DNA of 10,661 nt, from positions 1 through 10,661 of the forward strand of contig JAXDLK010000073.1 of assembly GCA_034666665.1 (NCBI GenBank). The letters are read 5' to 3'. The position numbers were made by a program, and so were the translations under genes. Shown here piece by piece: positions 1 to 4,913 of the stretch (position 1 is its first letter; each line of letters opens with the position of its first letter). The stretch comes from JAXDLK01 sp034666665. Its GTDB lineage: Bacteria > Desulfobacterota > Binatia > JACPRU01. The notes beneath the pieces were generated by a model. The model did no database searches. It had not been told where the DNA came from and worked only from the letters and a program-made list of their open reading frames with translations.

Positions 1-382
1 CCGCGAGGTTGCCGGCGTTCTTCGCGCGACAGAGGCCGGTCTCGACGAACATGAAGCCCGCCTGCATGAACATCACCAGGAATCCGGCGATCAGCACCCA
101 CACCATGTTGATCGAGAAGGCGTTGTGCGCGGCGCGGTCGTAGAGGTCGGGAAGCCCGAGCGCTGAAGGAGCATCGCCCTTGGCATCACCGGCCGGGGTG
201 ATCCACACACCGGCGGCGGACCCGGTCGGATCGGGCCATGCCGGCTTTGCGGGGTCGGCATTCGCTCCCGAGAAATACGAGGGAAGCGGCGCAGGCGCAT
301 CCTCGGCGACGACGGCCGTGGCGCCGACCGCGAGCATTGCGAGCGCCGCGAGAACCAGGCTGGGAATCTCGTTGGATTTCAT
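1..382 (-). CDS. amt: Ammonium transporter (Amt/MEP/Rh family), N-terminal part, cut by the window edge
   Basis: Inner-membrane channel for ammonium uptake; 127 residues are visible and the gene continues past base 1. Residues 1-26 form a signal peptide (hydrophobic LVLAALAMLAVGATAVV, likely cleavage after AVVA). A Pro/Gly/Ala-rich periplasmic stretch follows to about residue 88. The first transmembrane helix, about 91-110, runs into MQAGFMFVETGLCRAKNAGN, the characteristic first-helix exit of the 'VETG' class of Amt proteins. The start at 382 is chosen because GGAGG (389-393, minus strand) sits 6 bases upstream, and the nearby ATG at 387 hits a stop after two codons. The porin lies 91 bp upstream on the same strand and shares the sigma-54 promoter at 1702-1717, which fits nitrogen-limitation control. 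No glnK (PII) gene lies between them; one could lie beyond the left edge. Family assignment is firm; substrate is inferred from family. Confidence 0.93.
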   Translation of the reverse strand, partial: MKSNEIPSLVLAALAMLAVGATAVVAEDAPAPLPSYFSGANADPAKPAWPDPTGSAAGVWITPAGDAKGDAPSALGLPDLYDRAAHNAFSINMVWVLIAGFLVMFMQAGFMFVETGLCRAKNAGNLA

Positions 383-388
383 TTCATG

Positions 389-393
389 CCTCC
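389..393 (-). promoter_or_regulatory. Ribosome binding site of amt (GGAGG)
   Basis: The minus strand reads GGAGG, then six bases, then the ATG at 382. It decides between the two closely spaced ATG triplets (387 and 382) in favour of 382. Confidence 0.8.
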
Positions 394-431
394 GGGTTTG
401 AGACGTCGTTGGGTTTCACACCGCTGTGACG

Positions 432-460
432 CGCGCGGTGAGCGCAGCGTCCACCGCGCG
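432..460 (-). other. GC-rich intercistronic hairpin between porin and amt
   Basis: A perfect 9-bp inverted repeat, CGCGCGGTG (432-440) and CACCGCGCG (452-460), with an 11-base loop, begins 13 bases after the porin stop codon on the minus strand. No run of T follows on either strand, so it is not a standard intrinsic terminator. An mRNA-stabilising or partially terminating element that sets the porin:amt ratio is one reading, but this is inference. Confidence 0.4.
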
Positions 461-473
461 GATTCCGTATTCG

Positions 474-1649
474 TCAAAAGACGAAGCTGATCGCGGCGAG
501 TGCCGTGTCCTGCGACCCGGTGAACTGCGGGGTATCGTCGACGACCGGACCTTCGTCGACGAACGAGTCTTCGTCCGAGTCGTCGTGCCGGAATTCACCC
601 CAGAGCGTCAGGTGATCGTTGACGAAGTATTTGCCGGTGAAGGTGAACTCGGTGAGCGTCTGTTTGGTGCCGGTGCGCGCGCCGTCGGAGTCGTCGAAGA
701 CCTCGCCGCGCACGTAGACGCCGGCCGGTAGACCGGTGAGATCCGCGAGTGCAAGCCCGGCGATGCCGGAGAACCCGGTCCATTTGGCGCTGCCGCCGTC
801 CGGCGCCGCGTCGCCTTCGCTGCCGTAGTCGAAGTTCATCGACAGCGTGACCGGATCGAACGTCAGTGAGGAGACCAGGTCGAGAACGCCGCGCGGGCCG
901 CCGTCGTCGTCGGTCTTCTCCGGGCCGAAGACGCCGTTCGCGTAGAACGACATCGTGCTCGTGGGAAGGAAGGCGATGTTGCCGAGAAAGGTCTTGCCGT
1001 CGTTGTTGTCGACGACGTTGTCCCAGCCGTTCACCACTCCGGCGTTGACGGTCACCTGATCGGTGATCGGCGCGGTGAAGAGCAGACCCGTGTGTGTGAA
1101 CGGAATCGCGAAGCCGAAGAGGAAGGAGCGCGTGAAGTTCGGATTCAGCGGCGCTTCGATGACCTCGGAGCCGAGCAGGGTGACGAACTTCCCGGCCTTC
1201 ACCGAGCCGCCCCCTGCCCACGTAGGGGCCCAGGTCAGGTACGCTTCCTCCACCTCGAAGTCGTTCGTCTCCTCGGACGAGTCTAGCGCGCCGTCACCGT
1301 TCCAGTCGGAGGCGATCCGGCTCGCGGTCTTGCCGAAGTCGAGCTTCGAGCCGAACGCGACGCCCGCTGGACCCTCCTTGTTGATCTGCAGCTGGAAGAG
1401 ATCGAACGTGAAGCTGTTCGCCTCGGGATCGAGAGACCGGAGGGTGTTGTGGTCGTCCTCGGGGTCGTTGAAGTTGTACTGGTAGGAGCCGTAGATCATG
1501 CCGCCGAAGTCGACGCCGATCGCATCCACCTTCTCCTCGAGCGCCTTCACTCGATCGGAGATCGTCGCGTCTTCCGCGTTCACTCCGATCGCGGAACACG
1601 AGAGCGCGAACGCGGCGGCCCCGAGCGTCTTCTTGGTCGTCGTCAGCAT
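474..1649 (-). CDS. Outer-membrane beta-barrel porin (OmpL-like, BBP2 family)
   Basis: A 391-residue exported protein. Residues 1-25 are a signal peptide (KK, then a hydrophobic core, likely cleavage VNA|ED). A short heptad-like segment (ISDRVKALEEKVDAIG, about 30-45) precedes the barrel. From about residue 47 the sequence alternates aromatic and polar residues, as in amphipathic strands (FGGMIYGSYQYNF, VEEAYLTWAPTW, GVYVRGEVF, FTGKYFVNDHLTLWGEFRHD). It ends in ISFVF with a terminal Phe, the usual BAM-recognition signal. Asp-rich loops (DPEDDHN, DWNGDGALDSSEETND) could bind divalent cations. The start at 1649 is preferred over the longer reading frame because it begins a proper signal peptide behind a GAGGGGG tract. 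A sigma-54 promoter lies upstream and amt follows, suggesting the porin helps small nitrogen compounds cross the outer membrane. Transported substrate is unknown. Confidence 0.88.
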   Translation of the reverse strand: MLTTTKKTLGAAAFALSCSAIGVNAEDATISDRVKALEEKVDAIGVDFGGMIYGSYQYNFNDPEDDHNTLRSLDPEANSFTFDLFQLQINKEGPAGVAFGSKLDFGKTASRIASDWNGDGALDSSEETNDFEVEEAYLTWAPTWAGGGSVKAGKFVTLLGSEVIEAPLNPNFTRSFLFGFAIPFTHTGLLFTAPITDQVTVNAGVVNGWDNVVDNNDGKTFLGNIAFLPTSTMSFYANGVFGPEKTDDDGGPRGVLDLVSSLTFDPVTLSMNFDYGSEGDAAPDGGSAKWTGFSGIAGLALADLTGLPAGVYVRGEVFDDSDGARTGTKQTLTEFTFTGKYFVNDHLTLWGEFRHDDSDEDSFVDEGPVVDDTPQFTGSQDTALAAISFVF

Positions 1650-1701
1650 CGGCAATTTTCCCCCTCTGTTTCCTGGCGCTCCGTGCGCCTGTGCGCCTTC
1701 G

Positions 1702-1717
1702 AGCAATGGCGGTGCCA
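1702..1717 (-). promoter_or_regulatory. Sigma-54 (RpoN) -24/-12 promoter of the porin-amt operon
   Basis: The minus strand reads TGGCAC-CGCCA-TTGCT, matching TGGCAC-N5-TTGCW exactly, with GG (1716-1715) and GC (1704-1703) at the canonical spacing. Transcription would start near base 1691, leaving a leader of about 42 bases before the porin ATG at 1649. Sigma-54 with NtrC is a well-known control of amt genes, so the match is well placed biologically. It depends on an AAA+ activator that is not in this window. Confidence 0.85.
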
Positions 1718-1728
1718 CGACTCTCGAT

Positions 1729-1748
1729 CGAAAGTACGACGTATTTCG
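1729..1748. promoter_or_regulatory. Imperfect dyad upstream of the sigma-54 promoter (possible operator)
   Basis: Arms CGAAA(g)TAC (1729-1737) and GTATTTCG (1741-1748) are complementary over 8 bp apart from one bulged G, with a 3-base centre. The dyad ends about 12 bp upstream of the -24 element. It does not fit the NtrC consensus, and may be chance. Confidence 0.25.
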
Positions 1749-1858
1749 TTCGTCCCAGCCTCGGGCGGCTGCCTAGGAATTGTGCTCGGGCGAAAAAATG
1801 GGCACGCCGGCACCGTCCACTTGCGATCCGATGCTCCGACGCCGAAGATCCGCGCGGG

Positions 1859-1869
1859 AGGAGGTGATC
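1859..1869 (+). promoter_or_regulatory. Extended Shine-Dalgarno of the small lipoprotein
   Basis: AGGAGGTGATC is the complement of the usual 3' end of bacterial 16S rRNA (GATCACCTCCT). The AGGAGG core ends 10 bases before the ATG at 1875. It is by far the strongest ribosome binding site in the window and supports the reality of the 48-codon gene behind it. Confidence 0.85.
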
Positions 1870-1874
1870 GCGAA

Positions 1875-2021
1875 ATGGTGATCGTCCTGCCGCACGGCAC
1901 GTTGCGGGCGGTGATCGCGCTCGTCGCGTTCGCGTTCACGCTGAACGCCTGCCGCCGTGACCAGCCGGAGCCGCCGCCGGAGCCCAAGGTCGGCGGCGTC
2001 GCGGCGCCGGCTGCTCGTTGA
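1875..2021 (+). CDS. Small lipoprotein, 48 residues
   Basis: A tiny exported protein of unknown function. Residues 1-25 form a type II signal peptide, with hydrophobic LRAVIALVAFAFTL ending in the lipobox L-N-A-C, so Cys26 would be lipidated after cleavage. The mature peptide is only 23 residues and starts CRRDQPEPPPEPKV, a charged then proline-rich tail without a fold I recognise. Asn at the -2 position of the lipobox is less common than Ser, Thr or Ala. Nearly every codon ends in G or C, as in neighbouring genes. The start is fixed by the Shine-Dalgarno at 1859-1869. One base separates its stop from the acyl-CoA dehydrogenase start, implying one mRNA and translational coupling. The Arg residues after the Cys do not give a +2 Asp inner-membrane retention signal, so outer-membrane anchoring is likely by rule. 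Confidence 0.78.
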   Translation: MVIVLPHGTLRAVIALVAFAFTLNACRRDQPEPPPEPKVGGVAAPAAR

Positions 2022-2022
2022 C

Positions 2023-3180
2023 GTGGACTTCTCGCCGACACCGAAGGAGCGCGATCTCCGCGACCAGGTCAGGAGCTTTCTCGCCGAGACGCTTCCCGCG
2101 TATCCCGACCGTCCGACGGAGGACTCGTGGATGGTCGGCTTCTCGCGCGAGTTCTCGCGCGCGCTCGGGGCGCGGGGGTGGATCGGCTACACCTGGCCGA
2201 AGCGATACGGGGGAGGAGAGGGCACCTACCTCGAGCGCCTGATCATCACCGAGGAGCTGCTGCGTGCCGGAGCGCCGGTCGCGGCGCACTGGACGGCGGA
2301 TCGGCAGATGGGGCCCGCCATCCTGGCGTATGGCACCGACGAGCAACGCGAGACGCTGGTCCCGCGGATCGTTCGCGCGGACGTCGTCTTCTGTATCGGC
2401 ATGAGCGAGCCGAACGCCGGCTCCGACCTGGCGTCGCTACGCACGCGAGCGGTCGAGGACGGCGACTTCTTCGTCATCGACGGCCACAAGATCTGGACCA
2501 GCGGCGCGCACGAGGCCGACTACTGTTACCTGGTCGCGCGCACCGACCCGAGCGTCGCGAAGCACAAAGGCATCAGCGAGTTTCTCGTCGACATGAAGAC
2601 GCCGGGCATCACGGTGCGGCCGATCGTGGATTTGACGGGCGAGCATCACTTCAATGAGGTGTTCTTCGAGGACGTGCGCATCCATCGCCGCTTCCTCGTC
2701 GGGCAGAAGAACCGCGGCTGGTACCAGATCGCCTCGCAGCTCGATTACGAGCGGAGCGGCATGGAGCGGCTGCTCAGCAACTGGTGCATCTTCCGCGACG
2801 TGCGGGCGTACGCCCGCGAGAACGGCTTCACCGAGGATCGATTGTGGCGCGACCGCTTCGCCCGGCTCGAGACCGCGCTCTCCGTCGGCCGCTGGATGAT
2901 CTACCGCGTGGCCTGGCTGCTCTCGCAGGGCGTGGTGCCGAACAAAGAAGCGGCGGCCACCAAGGCGTTCGCCAACGACGTCGAGCAGGAGATCGCCGAG
3001 ACCGTAGGAGCGTTGCTCGGACCGCACGCGCTGCTGATGCCCGGGTCCCGTGCCGCAAAGCTCGCCGGCCGGGCCGCACGGGCGCTCTTGTTCGCGCCCG
3101 CCTACACGATCCAGGGCGGGACGGCGAACGTGCTCCGGAACATCATCGCGCTCCGCGGCCTCGGTCTGCCGCCGAGCTGA
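2023..3180 (+). CDS. Acyl-CoA dehydrogenase family protein
   Basis: A cytoplasmic FAD flavoprotein of 385 residues, the usual family length, expected to oxidise an acyl-CoA to the 2-enoyl-CoA and pass electrons to ETF. The start is GTG 2023, giving MDFSPTPKERDLRDQVR, a typical family N-terminus; earlier in-frame residues are Arg/Ser-rich and lie inside the lipoprotein gene. The signature GMSEPNAGSD (126-135) is the FAD/substrate motif, followed by IDGHKIWTSGA. Near the C-terminus, YTIQGGTANVLRN (from 361) is the conserved closing helix. The MCAD-type catalytic Glu position in that segment is Gly365, so the base is probably Glu243 in LDYERSG, as in isovaleryl- and long-chain acyl-CoA dehydrogenases (inference). 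There is no separate ribosome binding site, so translation is likely coupled to the lipoprotein. The 3' end overlaps the convergent MaoC gene by 38 bp. Substrate not predictable. Confidence 0.93.
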   Translation: MDFSPTPKERDLRDQVRSFLAETLPAYPDRPTEDSWMVGFSREFSRALGARGWIGYTWPKRYGGGEGTYLERLIITEELLRAGAPVAAHWTADRQMGPAILAYGTDEQRETLVPRIVRADVVFCIGMSEPNAGSDLASLRTRAVEDGDFFVIDGHKIWTSGAHEADYCYLVARTDPSVAKHKGISEFLVDMKTPGITVRPIVDLTGEHHFNEVFFEDVRIHRRFLVGQKNRGWYQIASQLDYERSGMERLLSNWCIFRDVRAYARENGFTEDRLWRDRFARLETALSVGRWMIYRVAWLLSQGVVPNKEAAATKAFANDVEQEIAETVGALLGPHALLMPGSRAAKLAGRAARALLFAPAYTIQGGTANVLRNIIALRGLGLPPS

Positions 3181-3664
3181 CGCTCCCAGAAGAGCCCGCC
3201 GTCGAGGATGAAGCCGGACGTTTCGGGATCAGGATGCGCCGGCGCAGCGTGAGCACCATCTCGTCCCGCTGATTGCGGCACCGCGTCTCCACGTGAAGGA
3301 CGCCACGGTCGGGCTTGGAGACGGAGTCCGTCTTGTCGAGCACGGTCGACTCCGCGTAGAGCGTGTCGCCGTGGAAGCTCGGCGCCAAGTGCTTCACGGA
3401 CTCGTACTCCAGGTTGGCGATCGCGTTCAGGCTCATGTCGTCGACGGACATGCCGACGGCGATCGCGAAAACCAGCACCCCGTTCACGAGACAGCGTCCG
3501 TGCTGCGTGCTCGCAGCGTAGTGCTCGTCGAAGTGCAGAGGATTCCGATTCATCGTCAGCAGCGTGAACCAGGTGTCGTCGGCGTCGCGGATGGTGCGGC
3601 CCGGCCAGTGCTCGATCACCTCTCCGACGACGTAGTCCTCGAAGAATCGTCCCCGCGCCGTCAC
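3143..3664 (-). CDS. Single-domain MaoC-like (hot-dog) hydratase/dehydratase
   Basis: 173 residues; a predicted (R)-specific enoyl-CoA hydratase-type enzyme acting in the cytoplasm on CoA thioesters. The opening RFFEDYVVGEVIEHWPGRTI (6-25) is the classic MaoC N-terminus. The hydratase segment is NRNPLHFDEHYA (39-50), with Asn39 where hydratase-2 enzymes have the catalytic Asp, but His44 kept. NGVLVF, then DDMSLNAIANLEY (75-87) and HGDTLYAESTV (98-108), resemble the N-terminal half of mesaconyl-CoA hydratase as I remember it. The start is GTG 3664, with TAGGAA just upstream; the open frame continues further but that part is low-complexity. The fold ends near IPKR (149). The last 24 residues are Ser/Ala/Gly/Arg-rich, and the final dozen are antisense to the acyl-CoA dehydrogenase 3' end. 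It is divergent from the radical SAM gene across 71 bp. Exact reaction unknown. Confidence 0.87.
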   Translation of the reverse strand: MTARGRFFEDYVVGEVIEHWPGRTIRDADDTWFTLLTMNRNPLHFDEHYAASTQHGRCLVNGVLVFAIAVGMSVDDMSLNAIANLEYESVKHLAPSFHGDTLYAESTVLDKTDSVSKPDRGVLHVETRCRNQRDEMVLTLRRRILIPKRPASSSTAGSSGSVSSAADRGRGAR

Positions 3665-3735
3665 GGATGCGATTCCTAGCAGAAGTGGCTGGAAAGCGGC
3701 TATTGCCGATGCTGAGGCGTTCGGCGTAAACGGAA
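3665..3735. other. Divergent spacer between MaoC and radical SAM genes, 71 bp
   Basis: This must hold or overlap the promoters of both genes. I see a TAGGAA ribosome-binding-like sequence for MaoC, a weak GGAA before the radical SAM start, and no convincing -35/-10 or -24/-12 pair. Confidence 0.5.
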
Positions 3736-4899
3736 ATGGCTGCGATGGCTCCGTCACGATCGTTCGAGCTTTCCGACGAGGCCGTGCAGGCGATCCTCGA
3801 CCGCGGGCGGAGTCTCGCCTCCGCGGTCGAGCTGCCGGCGGTGGACGGGCCGCCTCCCGGGATTGCCGAGATGGTCGCGCTCTTCCACTCGGCGCACCCG
3901 ACCGAGAGCCTTCGCGCCGCCGCGATCGCTCGCCGCGGTGCCGGCACACACGAGCTCGAGACCTTCTCGCCGCTCTACCTGACGAATACCTGCGATTCGG
4001 AATGCCGGATGTGCGGCATGCGGCGCGACAACGACCGGCTGCTGCGCGACACCGCGACGCCCGCCGAGACCGCCGCGCAGCTGCGGATCCTCAAGCGGCG
4101 TGGGGTGCTGGCGGTCGGGCTGCTCACCGGCGAGTACCGCGAGGAGACGCGTCGCTGGTCGACCGCGCTCGCGCGCGAGGCCCTCGGTGAGGCGCTCGCG
4201 CTCGAATTTCGCCACGTGCTCGTGAACGTCGGCTCGCTCGGCGACGATGAGCTCGCCGAGCTACTGCAGGCGGTTCCCCGGGACGGCGACGGGCGGGTGA
4301 CGCCGAAAGTGACGCTCTGCACGTTCCAGGAGACCTACGACCGCCGCGCGTACCGGAAGTTCATGGGCACCAACCCCGACAATCCCCGGGCGGACTTCGA
4401 CCGGCGGCTGACGAACCTCGACCGTGCCGCGGACGCGGGAATGCGAGTGGTCAACCCCGGCGTGCTGCTCGGCCTGAGCGCGCATCTCGACTTCGAGCTC
4501 GCCGCGCTCGCGCTGCACGTGCAGCACCTCCTCGGGCGCGGTCTCGAGGTCTACGTGTCGGTGCCGCGCCTGCGGCAAGCGAGCGGCGCGGCGAACGAGC
4601 GTGGGGTCTCCGACGACGAGTTCGTTCGCCTGCTCGCGATCCTCGCGCTCGGGCTGCCGGCGGCGAAGGTCGTCGTCACCACGCGCGAATCCGCGGCGGT
4701 GCAGCGTCGCGTGCTGCCGCTGATCAAGGTGCTCTCCGCCGGCTCGTCGGCAGTCGCCCCGTACACGGCCGACGGCGCGCGATTCCCGCTCGAAGCGAGC
4801 CAGTTCGAGGTCATCGATCAGCGCCCGATCGAGGAGATCCTCGCCGAGTACCTGCGTCAGGGCGTCCGCTTCGAGAACTTCGAGCCGGTCTCCGCCTGA
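3736..4899 (+). CDS. Radical SAM enzyme of the ThiH/HydG (2-iminoacetate synthase) family
   Basis: 387 residues, close to ThiH length (about 377). ThiH and HydG cleave tyrosine to dehydroglycine (2-iminoacetate) and p-cresol. The [4Fe-4S] motif is Cys86-x3-Cys90-x2-Cys93, preceded by PLYLTNTC as in ThiH/HydG (PLYLSNxC). Further family landmarks are LLTGEYREE (about 133-141), FQETYDRRAY (197-206), RRLTNLDRAADAG, VLLGLS, VSVPRLR and TTRES (315-319). There is no Cys in the C-terminal region, so HydG's second cluster domain is missing, which argues against HydG. No thiG, thiS, thiC, hydE or hydF is nearby, so the role need not be thiamine synthesis. The start is uncertain between ATG 3736 and ATG 3745; GGAA at 3732 is better spaced for 3745. 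It is convergent with the adenylate-forming ligase, with only 10 bp between stops. Family firm, substrate open. Confidence 0.88.
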   Translation: MAAMAPSRSFELSDEAVQAILDRGRSLASAVELPAVDGPPPGIAEMVALFHSAHPTESLRAAAIARRGAGTHELETFSPLYLTNTCDSECRMCGMRRDNDRLLRDTATPAETAAQLRILKRRGVLAVGLLTGEYREETRRWSTALAREALGEALALEFRHVLVNVGSLGDDELAELLQAVPRDGDGRVTPKVTLCTFQETYDRRAYRKFMGTNPDNPRADFDRRLTNLDRAADAGMRVVNPGVLLGLSAHLDFELAALALHVQHLLGRGLEVYVSVPRLRQASGAANERGVSDDEFVRLLAILALGLPAAKVVVTTRESAAVQRRVLPLIKVLSAGSSAVAPYTADGARFPLEASQFEVIDQRPIEEILAEYLRQGVRFENFEPVSA

Positions 4900-4913
4900 G
4901 GCGGACGCCTCAG
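4896..4913. terminator. Hairpin holding both convergent stop codons
   Basis: CTGAGGC (4896-4902), loop GGAC, GCCTCAG (4907-4913): a perfect 7-bp stem with a tetraloop. The plus-strand TGA (4897-4899) and the minus-strand TGA (4912-4910) lie at symmetric positions in the two arms, so each transcript ends its reading frame inside the same stem. There is no T-run on either side, so it is at best a weak bidirectional terminator or mRNA 3'-end block. Confidence 0.45.

Larger units (their letters stand above)
1650..1874. other. Divergent intergenic region, 225 bp
   Basis: This separates the minus-strand porin operon from the plus-strand lipoprotein/acyl-CoA dehydrogenase pair. It holds the sigma-54 promoter (1702-1717, minus), an imperfect dyad (1729-1748), a short A-tract (1793-1798) and the strong Shine-Dalgarno sequence of the lipoprotein (1859-1869). 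I found no convincing NtrC dyad and no clear sigma-70 promoter for the plus-strand genes. Confidence 0.7.

Noticed and set aside
1781..1814. GTGC/GCAC repeats as possible NtrC enhancer sites
   Set aside because: The half-sites are in the wrong orientation or in direct repeat and do not form the GCAC-N-GTGC dyad at NtrC spacing.
1806..1828. Plus-strand GGCAC...TTGCG resembling a sigma-54 promoter for the lipoprotein/dehydrogenase pair
   Set aside because: There are 7 bases rather than 5 between GGCAC and TTGC, and sigma-54 promoters do not tolerate this spacing.
3665..3735. TGGCTG...TTGCCG as a sigma-54 promoter for the radical SAM gene
   Set aside because: The two blocks are far too widely spaced for a -24/-12 pair.
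3102..3947. 281-residue minus-strand frame over the MaoC region
   Set aside because: It is a different frame from the one carrying the MaoC motifs, and also runs antisense to the radical SAM gene.
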